From NCBI RefSeq assembly GCF_006440735.1, contig NZ_VFUA01000048.1, positions 1 through 45,514 on the forward strand: a stretch of DNA of 45,514 bases, written 5' to 3'. Under the pieces are notes generated by a model. That model saw only the letters and a list, made by a program, of their open reading frames with translations. It was not told where the DNA came from and did not search any database. Of the stretch, positions 16,738-24,854 are shown piece after piece. The first letter of the stretch is position 1, and each line of letters begins with the position of its first letter. This stretch comes from Mesorhizobium sp. B2-7-1. GTDB lineage: Bacteria; Pseudomonadota; Alphaproteobacteria; Rhizobiales; Rhizobiaceae. The translations under genes were made by a program, and so were the position numbers.

Positions 16738-19302
16738 GTGCTGCAGCAGGGCACGCATGGCGAAGCCGTCGCGACGACGGCAGGGGCAGTTGCCCCAGTG
16801 GCGCTGGTCGGCGCCACCAAGGCCTTTGGCGGCACCATCACGCTGAAGGACGTTTCCTTCGACCTGCGCTCGGGCGAGGTGCTGGCGCTGCTCGGCGAGA
16901 ACGGCGCCGGCAAGAGCACTTGCGTGAAGCTGCTGGCCGGTGTGCACGCGCCGACGGACGGCCATGTCGAGGTCGACGGCAAGGCAGCCAGCTTCCGTTC
17001 CCCGCATGACGCCCAGGCCGCCGGCATCGCGGTCATGCACCAGCATCCGGGCCTGTTTCCCGACCTGTCGGTCGCGGAGAATATCTATCTCGGTCACATG
17101 CCGCGCGACCGTTTCGGCGGCATCGATAACGCCGCCATGCTCGTCGGCGCGCGGAAAGTGCTGGCGACCGTCGGCCTTGCCGTGCCGGCCGACACCAGGC
17201 TCGGCGCCTTGCGCACCTCCGAGCAGCAGCTGGTCGAGATCGCCCGCGCGCTCTCGCTCGATGCGCGCGTGCTGATCATGGACGAACCGACGGCCGCGCT
17301 CTCGCAGCGTGAGGTGGAGCGGCTTTTCGCCGTCGTCGCCGATCTCAAGTCGCACGGCGTGGCGATGATGTTCGTCGGCCATCGCATGGACGAGATCTTC
17401 CGCATCGCCGACCGCATCGCGGTGTTGCGCGATGGCCGCCTTGTCGGCGTCAAGCCGAAGGCCGAGCTTGGTCGCGCCGCGGCGATCTCCATGATGGTCG
17501 GCCGCGAGGTCAGCGATCTCTATCCGGACCGCCGCGAAAAACCCGGCGCGCTGGTGCTGGAGGGAAGCGGGCTGTCGCGCGCCGGCGCCTTCGCCAATAT
17601 CGACCTCAAGCTCCATGCCGGCGAAGTGGTCGGCCTCGGCGGCCTCGTAGGCAGCGGCCGCACCGAGATCGCGCGCGTGCTGTTCGGCATCGACCAGCCG
17701 GACGCCGGCCAGATCCTCATCGACGGCAAGCCGGTGCGCTTTGTTTCCGCGCGCGACGCCATGGACGCGCGCATCGCCTATGTCTCGGAAGACCGCATGG
17801 GCCAGAGCCTGGTGATGGATTTCGGCGTACTCGACAACGCCGTGCTGCCGGTGCTGGACAAGGCATCTCGCTTCGGCCTCTACGGCACCGACCGTGCCAT
17901 CGGTCTCGTCGCCGATTGGCTGAAGCGCATGAAGCTGCGCTTCGCCGGCTACGGCCAGCCGGTCAAGGAACTGTCCGGCGGCAACCAGCAGAAGGTGGTG
18001 CTGGCCAAATGGCTGCGCACCGAGCCGCGCGTCCTGATCCTCGACGAGCCGACGCAGGGCATCGACGTCGGCACCAAGGCCGAGGTGCATGCCATGATCG
18101 CCGACCTTGCCGCGCAGGGCATGGCGATCCTTTTGATCTCTTCCGAAATGCCCGAGCTCATCGGCATATGCGACCGCATCGTCGTGCTGCGCGAGGGCCA
18201 TCGCACGGCCGAATTCGCGAGCGGCGAAGCGACCCAGGAAAAGGTGCTCGAGGCGGCGACCCGCACCGTCGAGCAGACCGGCGCGCCGACAGAGGCCGCG
18301 CAAGCCGCGCTCGATGAGGCAAGCAAAGGCCCGGCAAATATCCTCAAGCGCCGCGAGTTCGGCCTGCTTGCCGCGATGCTCGTGGTGGCCATTCCCGTCA
18401 CCATCATCAACCCGCGCATGGTCAGCGCCGCGAACCTGACCGCGGTCTCGATGGACGCGGCGCTGCTGGTGGTTGCGGCCCTGGCCCAGATGCTGGTGCT
18501 GATCACCCGCAACATCGATCTCTCCATCGCCTCCGTGATCGGCCTGTCGGCCTATATGGCGGCCAGCATGGTGCAGGCCTATCCCGGCCTCGACATCGCC
18601 ATTGGCCTCGCGACCGCCTGCGCTGTCGGCACGGTCTGCGGGCTCATCAACGGCCTCGTCGTCACCCGGGGAAAGATCCCGGCGATCGTCGTCACGCTCG
18701 CCTCGATGTCGATCTTCCGCGGCTTCAATTCGATCTGGGCCGCCGGCGACCAGGTCAGCGCCGACGAGGTGACGCAGAGATGGCTCGACATGACCGGGCT
18801 GAAGCTCGCTGGCGTGCCGCTGATCGTCGCCATCGCCATTGTTATCCTCGGCGCCGGCTATGTGCTGCTCTACCGCACGGCGATCGGGCGCGAGCTGTTC
18901 GCCACCGGCTCGAATCCCGACGGCGCGCGTCTCATCGGCATTCCTGTCGACCGGCGCATCCTGATGGCCTTCGGGCTGGCTGGGCTGCTCGGCGGCCTGT
19001 GCGGCGCGCTGTGGGCCTCGCGCTACGCCACCATCGACGCCCGCGTCGCGCTCGGCTTCGAGCTGACTGTCATCGCCTCCGCCGTGGTCGGCGGCGTCGC
19101 CATCCGCGGCGGCTCCGGCACGCTTCTCGGCATCGTGCTTGGGTCGCTTACGCTGCTGGTCATCAAGAACGGGCTGACCCTGGTTCGCGTCGATCCGCTG
19201 TGGCTGCAGGGCGTCTACGGCCTGGTGATCCTCGTCGCTATCGGCATCGACACCTTCATCGTGCGGCGCGCCGAGCAGGCAAGACAGGCGAGGATGAGAT
19301 GA
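16738..19302 (+). CDS. Sugar ABC transporter ATPase-permease fusion protein
   Basis: This 854-residue protein joins a complete RbsA-type double ATPase to an RbsC-type permease. NBD1 has Walker A GENGAGKST (residues 53-61) and LIMDEPTAAL; its signature is the relaxed RTSEQQ usual for first domains. NBD2 has the degenerate GLVGSGRTE, canonical LSGGNQQ (about 411) and LILDEPTQGID (about 431). The permease begins near residue 537 (KRREFGLLAAML) and carries the TRNIDLSIASVIGLSAY and GSNPDGARLIGIPVDRR signatures. The frame is continuous, so the fusion is genuine. The start is GTG 16738. With the next permease it forms a heterodimeric pore. Confidence 0.92.
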   Translation: MLQQGTHGEAVATTAGAVAPVALVGATKAFGGTITLKDVSFDLRSGEVLALLGENGAGKSTCVKLLAGVHAPTDGHVEVDGKAASFRSPHDAQAAGIAVMHQHPGLFPDLSVAENIYLGHMPRDRFGGIDNAAMLVGARKVLATVGLAVPADTRLGALRTSEQQLVEIARALSLDARVLIMDEPTAALSQREVERLFAVVADLKSHGVAMMFVGHRMDEIFRIADRIAVLRDGRLVGVKPKAELGRAAAISMMVGREVSDLYPDRREKPGALVLEGSGLSRAGAFANIDLKLHAGEVVGLGGLVGSGRTEIARVLFGIDQPDAGQILIDGKPVRFVSARDAMDARIAYVSEDRMGQSLVMDFGVLDNAVLPVLDKASRFGLYGTDRAIGLVADWLKRMKLRFAGYGQPVKELSGGNQQKVVLAKWLRTEPRVLILDEPTQGIDVGTKAEVHAMIADLAAQGMAILLISSEMPELIGICDRIVVLREGHRTAEFASGEATQEKVLEAATRTVEQTGAPTEAAQAALDEASKGPANILKRREFGLLAAMLVVAIPVTIINPRMVSAANLTAVSMDAALLVVAALAQMLVLITRNIDLSIASVIGLSAYMAASMVQAYPGLDIAIGLATACAVGTVCGLINGLVVTRGKIPAIVVTLASMSIFRGFNSIWAAGDQVSADEVTQRWLDMTGLKLAGVPLIVAIAIVILGAGYVLLYRTAIGRELFATGSNPDGARLIGIPVDRRILMAFGLAGLLGGLCGALWASRYATIDARVALGFELTVIASAVVGGVAIRGGSGTLLGIVLGSLTLLVIKNGLTLVRVDPLWLQGVYGLVILVAIGIDTFIVRRAEQARQARMR

Positions 19303-20288
19303 CGAAGTTCCTCCGCTCGATCGACTTCTGGGATCTGTTGCTGGCAGCCGCCTGTCTCGCCGTCTTCCTCTACGCCGCGATCTTCGTGCCGAACTTCGTC
19401 TCCGGCTTCAACCTCTCGCAGCTTGCCGCCAGCGCGTCGGAAAAGGCGCTGCTGATCCTGCCGATGACGCTGCTCATCATCTGCCGCGAGATCGACCTTT
19501 CGATCGCCTCGGTGCTGGCCCTGACCTCGGTGATCTTCGGCCTGGCTGTCCAGGCCGGCACGCCCACCTTCGCCGCGATCCCGCTGACTCTGCTCTTCGG
19601 CGCCTTGCTCGGCGCCTTCAACGGCTTTCTGGTGTCGGCGCTCGGCCTGCAGTCGTTGGTGGTGACGCTGGGCACGATGGCGCTCTATCGCGGCATCGGC
19701 TACATCCTGCTTGGCACCGGCTCGGTCAACATCCTGCCGCCCGAGATCGTCGATTTCGGCATAAACAATCTGCCGGGAACGCAGATCCCCTGGACCATCG
19801 TGCCCTTCGTGCTGCTGGCGCCGGTCTTCGCGATCGTCCTGCAGAAGACCGCGACCGGCAAGCGGCTTTACGCGCTGGGCGGCAGCCCCGAAGTCGCGCG
19901 CTACTCCGGCATCAACACGCGCCGCATGGTGCTTTCGCTCTTCGTCGTCTCGGGCGTCGTCGCAGCCATTGCCGGCATCGTCTACACGGCCCGCCTTGCC
20001 AATGCGCGCGCCAACAACGCGCTCGGCATGGAGCTCGACGTCATCACCATCGTGCTGCTCGGCGGCGTCAGCGTCTTCGGCGGCAAGGGCAAGCTGACCG
20101 GCGTCATGCTGGCGCTGGTGCTGATCGCCATCATCCGCAACGTGCTCGCGCTCAACCAGATCGGCGGCGACGCGCAAGGGATGATCATCGGCCTGCTTCT
20201 GATCGGCTCGCTGCTGGTCGGCAATTACTGGCGCTCTTTGGAGGAGCGTCTCTCAAGATCGCGCGCCTTGCGCGAGACCAAGGGGTGA
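19299..20288 (+). CDS. Sugar ABC transporter permease (cluster 2, second permease)
   Basis: This 329-residue BPD_transp_2 membrane protein has about ten hydrophobic segments. The CREIDLSIASVLAL motif corresponds to the permease segment of the fusion protein, and GGSPEVARYSGINTRRM is the ATPase-coupling loop. ATG 19299 overlaps the fusion stop (ATGA). One ATPase, two different permeases and one binding protein match the LsrACDB (AI-2) and RhaSTPQ (rhamnose) arrangement. The first permease is provided by the fusion. Confidence 0.92.
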   Translation: MTKFLRSIDFWDLLLAAACLAVFLYAAIFVPNFVSGFNLSQLAASASEKALLILPMTLLIICREIDLSIASVLALTSVIFGLAVQAGTPTFAAIPLTLLFGALLGAFNGFLVSALGLQSLVVTLGTMALYRGIGYILLGTGSVNILPPEIVDFGINNLPGTQIPWTIVPFVLLAPVFAIVLQKTATGKRLYALGGSPEVARYSGINTRRMVLSLFVVSGVVAAIAGIVYTARLANARANNALGMELDVITIVLLGGVSVFGGKGKLTGVMLALVLIAIIRNVLALNQIGGDAQGMIIGLLLIGSLLVGNYWRSLEERLSRSRALRETKG

Positions 20289-20333
20289 TCTCGGGCCCCT
20301 TTTCGAAGCCCGGAGTCTGATGGAGGAGTAACA

Positions 20334-21335
20334 ATGAAAGCGTTTCGACTAGCTCTGCTCGCAACCTCGGTTCTGCTTGCCCCTGCTTCGCTGGCCTACG
20401 CCGACGAATGCGCCAAGGAGCCGGTGACCGTCGGCTTCCTGCCCAAGCTCGATACCGATCCCTATTTCAAGGTCGCCCAGCAGGGCGCGGAGGAGGCCGC
20501 CAAGGAGATCGGCGGCAAGGCGATCCAGGTCGCGCCCTCGCAGGCCACTGCGGAAGCGCAGATCGATTTCATCAACAGCCTGGTCACGCAGAAGGTCGGC
20601 GTCATCGCGATCTCGGCCAATGATGCCAACGCCGTCGCGCCGGCGCTGAAGCGCGCGGCGCAGCAGGGCGTGAAGGTCGTGTCCTACGATTCCGATGTCG
20701 CAGGCGATGCCCGCGCGATCTTCGTCAACCAGGCCAAGGGCGACAGCCTTGCCGAGATGATGCTGGAAAGCGCCTATAATCTGATGGGCGGCGAGGGCGA
20801 CTTCGCCATCCTGTCGTCGACGCCGACGGCCACCAACCAGAACGCCTGGATCGACTTCATGAAGAAGAAGATGGCGGCCGAGCCGAAATTTTCGAAGATG
20901 AAGCTGGTGCAGGTCGCCTATGGCGAGGAAAGCGAGCAGGTCAACCAGCAGCAGGCGCTGGCGCTCGTCCAGGCCTTCCCCGATCTGAAGGCGATCATCG
21001 TTCCCGCCGGCATCGGCCTGCCGGCCGCGGCGCGCGCGCTGGAAGAAGCCGGCCTGATGGGCAAGGTCAAGCTGACGGGCCTGGCGCCGGCCACGCTGAT
21101 CTCGAAATACATCAAGGACGGCTCGGCCCAGGACATCTGGTGGAACGTCTCCGATCTTGGCTACCTGACCTACCAGACCGCTCAGGCGCTGGCGCAGTGC
21201 AAGATCACCGGCAAGGAAGGCGAGAAGTTCAAGGCCGGCCGTCTCGGCGAATACACGATCGGCGCCGGCGGCGAGCTGGTGCTCGGCCCGGCCAAGATCG
21301 TGACACCGGAAAATCTGGCCGAGTTCAAGTTCTGA
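20334..21335 (+). CDS. LsrB/RhaS-like ABC substrate-binding protein
   Basis: A 333-residue periplasmic binding protein with a signal peptide of about 23 residues ending LAYA. The mature part shows the LsrB/RhaS pattern: VGFLPKLDTDPYFKVAQQGAEEA, then VAPSQATAEAQIDFINSLV and PALKRAAQQGVKVVSYDSDV; later SSTPTATNQNAWIDFM and WWNVSDLGYL. Relatives bind autoinducer-2 or L-rhamnose, but no lsrK/lsrF or rha enzyme genes are nearby, so the ligand is open. GGAGGAG precedes ATG 20334. Confidence 0.88.
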   Translation: MKAFRLALLATSVLLAPASLAYADECAKEPVTVGFLPKLDTDPYFKVAQQGAEEAAKEIGGKAIQVAPSQATAEAQIDFINSLVTQKVGVIAISANDANAVAPALKRAAQQGVKVVSYDSDVAGDARAIFVNQAKGDSLAEMMLESAYNLMGGEGDFAILSSTPTATNQNAWIDFMKKKMAAEPKFSKMKLVQVAYGEESEQVNQQQALALVQAFPDLKAIIVPAGIGLPAAARALEEAGLMGKVKLTGLAPATLISKYIKDGSAQDIWWNVSDLGYLTYQTAQALAQCKITGKEGEKFKAGRLGEYTIGAGGELVLGPAKIVTPENLAEFKF

Positions 21336-21346
21336 TCCCCTAAACC

Positions 21347-21370
21347 CGGCGGGCGCCGCGGCGCCCGCCG
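21347..21370 (+). terminator. Hairpin after cluster 2 binding protein gene
   Basis: A perfect 24-base GC palindrome (CGGCGGGCGCCG followed by its complement) starts 11 bases after the stop codon. The T-run is poor (CATTCTCTC), so termination may be partial. That would favour high binding-protein expression over the downstream genes. Confidence 0.55.
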
Positions 21371-21400
21371 CATTCTCTCGATCGACAGCACGGGTGCGCA

Positions 21401-22159
21401 ATGAAGATCCTGCTTGCGGGCGAAACCTTTTCGGCCACGACATCGGTGGCTTCCGGCGCCGAGGTGCTGACCAGCGCCGCCTATGTCAACGGCGCCACCG
21501 CCTTCAACGCGGCCCTGGCCGCCGAAGGCATTTCGGTCACCCAGATCGGCGGCGAGCGCTGCCCGGCCGAATTCCCTTACGACCTCGAAGCGCTGGCGCC
21601 CTGCAAGGCGGTGGTGATCTCCGATGTCGGCGCGCTGAGCCTGTTGGTGACGCCCGAGGCGCGCGCCGGCCGCGTCGGCGTCAATCGCCTCGACGTTCTG
21701 AAAGCCTATGTCGAGGGCGGCGGCGGGCTGATGCTGGCCGGCGGCTATATGGGCTTCCAGGGCATGTTCGGCACGGCGCGCTTCCACGACACGCCGGTGG
21801 AGGATGTGTTGCCGGTGCGCTGCCTGCCTTTCAGCGACGGGCTGGAAGTGCCGCAAGGGCTGCAGCCCTCCATCCTTCAGGCATCGCATCCGATCCTTGC
21901 CGGCATCGAGGGGCCGCTGCCGCCGGTCCTCGGCATGAACAAGACCGATTTCCGCCGCGACGGCAGCTCGCGGCTGCTCGCCTCCTGCCACTATCGCGGC
22001 GCGGACTGGCCGCTGCTTTCGGTACGCGAGCTTGGCAAGGGCCGCACCGCCGCCTGGACGACCGACATCGGCCCGCATTGGCTGTCGCAGGATTTCCTCG
22101 CATGGCCGCTCTATGGCCGGCTGATGGGCAACATCATCCGCTGGATTGCGGGCGATTGA
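21401..22159 (+). CDS. GATase1-like protein (putative glutamine amidotransferase family)
   Basis: The 252-residue cytosolic protein has a class I glutamine-amidotransferase-like flavodoxin fold (PF07090-type). MKILLAGETFS begins the fold, SDVGALSLLV follows, and GGGGLMLAGGYMGFQGMFG occupies the nucleophile-elbow position. There is no cysteine at the elbow (GGYMG), so amidotransferase activity is unlikely and the true function is unknown. WTTDIGPHW near the C-terminus is conserved in the family as I recall it. Such genes often sit beside sugar ABC transporters. ATG 21401 lies 65 bases after the binding-protein stop. Confidence 0.75.
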   Translation: MKILLAGETFSATTSVASGAEVLTSAAYVNGATAFNAALAAEGISVTQIGGERCPAEFPYDLEALAPCKAVVISDVGALSLLVTPEARAGRVGVNRLDVLKAYVEGGGGLMLAGGYMGFQGMFGTARFHDTPVEDVLPVRCLPFSDGLEVPQGLQPSILQASHPILAGIEGPLPPVLGMNKTDFRRDGSSRLLASCHYRGADWPLLSVRELGKGRTAAWTTDIGPHWLSQDFLAWPLYGRLMGNIIRWIAGD

Positions 22160-22168
22160 CCTCACCGC

Positions 22169-22247
22169 TTTGACCAGCGTCGCCGCCCGACACTCCCTGC
22201 GGGCGCAGCGCCGAGTTGACCGCCTTGGCGAGGCGGCGCTGGTCAAA
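22169..22247 (+). terminator. Long-armed hairpin with T-run, possible terminator or structured RNA
   Basis: TTTGACCAGC, a 3-base bulge and GCCGCC (22169-22187) pair with GGCGGC and GCTGGTCAAA (22232-22247), enclosing a 44-base loop; CCCTTTTC follows. It separates the GATase1-like gene from the kinase gene and may attenuate kinase expression. Confidence 0.5.
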
Positions 22248-22289
22248 CCCTTTTCATCATCGCAACCGGCCAAGGCCCGAGGACCGACC

Positions 22290-22907
22290 ATGAGCGACTG
22301 GAACGATCTCGTCTCGCGCATCCTTGCGACCGATTCTGGCGGCGTGCGCACCATGATCGCCATTGCCGGGCCGCCCGCCGCGGGCAAATCGTCCATCTCG
22401 GAACGGCTGCAGACCGAGCTCGCTTCGGAGGGCGCCGAAATCCTGCCGATGGACGGCTTCCACTATGACAATGCGGTGCTCGACCAGCTCGGCCTGCGCC
22501 AGCGCAAGGGCGCGCCGCAGACCTTCGACTTCGACAATTTCGAGCTGACCTTGCGGCGCGTGCGCGACAGCACGCAAAGCGTCGCGGTGCCGACCTTCGA
22601 CCGCCCGCTCGACCTGTCACGCGCCGGCGCAAGGCTGATCGCGCCAACGACCCGCTATGTCATCGTCGAGGGCAATTACCTGTTGCTCGACCGCGCGCCG
22701 TGGTCCGGCCTTGCCCGCCTGTTCGACCTGTCGGTCTTCCTCACCGCGCCGCGCGCCGAGCTCGAGCGAAGGCTGCTGAAGCGCTGGACGGACCTGAGCT
22801 ACCCGGATGAGTATGCGGTCGCCAAGGTTCGCGGCAACGACCTGCCCAATGTCGACCTTGTGCTGGAGCACAGCATGCCGGCGGATGTGACGTGGGAGTC
22901 GAGGTGA
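22290..22907 (+). CDS. P-loop nucleoside/sugar kinase family protein (FrcK-like)
   Basis: This 205-residue kinase is of the uridine kinase/PanK-like P-loop family: Walker A GPPAAGKSS (residues 27-35), then LPMDGFHYDN, the catalytic aspartate region of this family. VPTFDRPLDL and VIVEGNYLLLD complete the pattern, and ERRLLKRW is the lid arginine region. Similar genes accompany rhizobial sugar importers, such as frcK beside the Sinorhizobium fructose transporter, where the true substrate is uncertain. ATG 22290 has only a weak upstream signal (GAGGACC). It converges with idnO, 5 bases away. Confidence 0.83.
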   Translation: MSDWNDLVSRILATDSGGVRTMIAIAGPPAAGKSSISERLQTELASEGAEILPMDGFHYDNAVLDQLGLRQRKGAPQTFDFDNFELTLRRVRDSTQSVAVPTFDRPLDLSRAGARLIAPTTRYVIVEGNYLLLDRAPWSGLARLFDLSVFLTAPRAELERRLLKRWTDLSYPDEYAVAKVRGNDLPNVDLVLEHSMPADVTWESR

Positions 22908-22912
22908 GGGCG

Positions 22913-23695
22913 CTACAACACGCTGGTAATGCCGCCATCCACCAGCAGCGTCTGCCCCGTTACGAAGCTCGCGGCGTCTGACGCCAGGAACACCGCGGCG
23001 CCCGCCAATTCCTCGACATCGCCCCAGCGCCGCATCGGCGTGCGGCCGGTGAGCCAGCTGGAGAATTTCTCGTCGGCGACCAGAGCGGCGTTCAACTCGG
23101 TCTTGAAGTAGCCGGGCGCGATGGCGTTGACGCGTATGCCATGCTGGCCCCATTCGCCGGCCATCGACTTGGTCAGCATGGTGATCGCCCCCTTGCTCGC
23201 CGCGTAGGGCGCGATCGAGGGGCGGGCGAGCGCGCTTTGCACCGAGGAGACGTTGATGATGACGCCCTTGCGGCGCTGGATCATGCCCTTGACCGCGGCG
23301 CGGCTTACCTTGAACACGCCGTCGAGATTGGTCGCCATCAGGGCATCCCAGTCGGCGTCGGAAAAGGTCTCGAGCGGCGCGCGGCGCTGGATGCCGGCAT
23401 TGTTGACCAGGATGTCGATCGGCCCGGTGCCGGCTTCCGAAGCCGCGATGGCAGCGTCGACCGATTGCGTGTCGGTGACGTCGATCACGGCTTCCGCCAC
23501 CGTGTAGCTCTCGGCGCGCAGCCGGTCGGCGGCGGCCTTGAGCTCGTCGGCCTTGCGGCCGCCGATGGTGACGCGCGCGCCGGCGGCGGCCAGCGCCTCC
23601 GCGAAGGCGAGGCCCAGCCCGCGGCTGGCGCCGGTGACGAAGGCATGCCTGCCTTCGAGGCCGAAGAGACGGCCGAGATAATCAGTCGAACGCAA
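22913..23695 (-). CDS. idnO: 5-keto-D-gluconate 5-reductase (gluconate 5-dehydrogenase), SDR family
   Basis: A 260-residue short-chain dehydrogenase. The cofactor motif is TGASRGLG (about residues 21-28) with NNAG further on. The catalytic residues are Ser in NVSSVQS and Tyr/Lys in YAASK. It matches the E. coli IdnO pattern closely in LVNNAGIQRR, IAPGYFKTE and RWGDxEELxGAAVFL. It should reduce 5-ketogluconate to D-gluconate with NAD(P)H in the cytoplasm. The only suitable start is TTG 23695, which lies inside the end of idnD (14-base overlap), so the two are translationally coupled. Confidence 0.87.
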   Translation of the reverse strand: MRSTDYLGRLFGLEGRHAFVTGASRGLGLAFAEALAAAGARVTIGGRKADELKAAADRLRAESYTVAEAVIDVTDTQSVDAAIAASEAGTGPIDILVNNAGIQRRAPLETFSDADWDALMATNLDGVFKVSRAAVKGMIQRRKGVIINVSSVQSALARPSIAPYAASKGAITMLTKSMAGEWGQHGIRVNAIAPGYFKTELNAALVADEKFSSWLTGRTPMRRWGDVEELAGAAVFLASDAASFVTGQTLLVDGGITSVL

Positions 23696-24731
23696 TTTGC
23701 ACCTTCATCGATTGCGATTTGTCGCTGGCCAGCTCGAAGGCTTTTCGCGCTTCGGCCAACGGCAAAGTGTTGCTGAGCAGCGGCGCGACGTCGATCCGGC
23801 CGGAGCCGATCAGGTCGACCGCGAGGGCGAATTCCGTGTCGAAACGGAAGCTGCCCTTCACCTGGATTTCCTTGGTGACGATCATCGAAATCGAAAGCTC
23901 CGCCGTCGCGCCCTGACCGACGGTCACCAAGGTGCCGCGCGGCTTAATGAACTGCAATGCGCTGGCCACCGTGGCGCCCTGGCCGGCGGCCTCGAAGACG
24001 ACGTCGAAATATCCCTTGTTGGCGGCATAGAAGTCCATCGCCTCGGCATTCGTAGCGACATTGACGGTGCGGTCGGCGCCGACCTTGGCGGCATATTGCA
24101 GCGGCTTGTCCTGCACGTCGGTGACGACGATTTCGCGCGCGCCGGCGAAGCGCGCCGCGAGCACCAGGAGCGTTCCGATCGGCCCGGCACCCATGATCAG
24201 CACCCGGCTGCCATAGACCGGCGCCTGGGCGACGGCATGCAGCGTCACGGCAAGAGGCTCGGCAAAGGCGCCGGCGGTAGGGTCGGAGCCCTTCGGCAGC
24301 GGCACGGCGTTTTCGGCGCGGCACACGAGATGCTCGGCAAAGCCGCCCTGCACATGCGGCGTGCGCATCGCCGACCCCAGGAAGCGCATGTCGAGGCAAT
24401 GGATCGGCTGTCCGGTCCTGCAGAAGTCGCAGGCGCCGCAGGGGTTGGCTGGATTGACGGCGACTGCCGTGCCCACCGCTGGCCCGGAAACGCCCGCGCC
24501 GAGCGCCTCGACGCGGCCGGCGATCTCGTGGCCGAGGATCATCGGTTCCTTCATGCGGGCAGTGCCGAAGCCGCCATGGCGGAAATAGTGCAGGTCAGAG
24601 CCGCAGATGCCGCCGCGCGCAATGCGCACCAGTACCTCGCCGGGGCCGGGCGAGGGGGCGGACCGCTCCTCCACATGGAGGTCGAGCGGCTGGCGCAGCA
24701 CCACCGCGCGCATGGAGGATGTTGGCGACAA
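23682..24731 (-). CDS. idnD: L-idonate 5-dehydrogenase, zinc MDR family
   Basis: This 349-residue zinc-dependent alcohol dehydrogenase has catalytic zinc ligands C43 (GGICGSDLH) and H68/E69 (LGHE) and a four-cysteine structural zinc site (NPCGACDFCRTGQPIHC). It also has the Rossmann motif GAGPIG. MRFLGSAM, KGYFDVVFE, KEIQVKGSFRFDTEF and DKSQSMKVQ are shared with E. coli IdnD. It oxidises L-idonate to 5-keto-D-gluconate. TTG 24731 is preferred because GGAGAG lies 5 bases upstream; ATG 24713 is in frame but lacks such a site. It is divergent from the binding-protein gene. Confidence 0.87.
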   Translation of the reverse strand: MSPTSSMRAVVLRQPLDLHVEERSAPSPGPGEVLVRIARGGICGSDLHYFRHGGFGTARMKEPMILGHEIAGRVEALGAGVSGPAVGTAVAVNPANPCGACDFCRTGQPIHCLDMRFLGSAMRTPHVQGGFAEHLVCRAENAVPLPKGSDPTAGAFAEPLAVTLHAVAQAPVYGSRVLIMGAGPIGTLLVLAARFAGAREIVVTDVQDKPLQYAAKVGADRTVNVATNAEAMDFYAANKGYFDVVFEAAGQGATVASALQFIKPRGTLVTVGQGATAELSISMIVTKEIQVKGSFRFDTEFALAVDLIGSGRIDVAPLLSNTLPLAEARKAFELASDKSQSMKVQIAFD

Positions 24732-24779
24732 ACCGGCTCTCCGAGATTTCGTTCCCCACAGCTAGCAGGAAAGCCCGGC

Positions 24780-24825
24780 TTGTTTCAACTCGATTCATCT
24801 GATAAATCAGATTAAGCAGATTAAG
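24780..24825. promoter_or_regulatory. Divergent promoter region with FadR/GntR-type dyad (cluster 3)
   Basis: ATCTGAT (24797-24803), AA, ATCAGAT (24806-24812) is a perfect 7-base-arm dyad. The right half is then repeated as a direct repeat: CAGATTAAG at 24808-24816 and 24817-24825. A TTGTTT box at 24780-24785 would place the dyad over the -10 of the binding-protein promoter. The FadR-type regulator at 28487 is the natural candidate. The sequence pattern is direct; the assignment is inferred. Confidence 0.65.
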
Positions 24826-24854
24826 CTGACAACCGCTGCTTGGGAGGAAGGACA

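Noticed and set aside
16549..18303. Upstream half of the long minus-strand frame containing the cluster 2 ROK repressor
   Set aside because: Only the part from 16548 downward encodes a domain. The rest is antisense to the ATPase-permease fusion with shadow-like composition.
20334..21335. Calling cluster 2 an AI-2 (Lsr) or rhamnose (Rha) system
   Set aside because: The binding protein resembles both families, but diagnostic catabolic genes for either pathway are absent, so a specific ligand is not supported.
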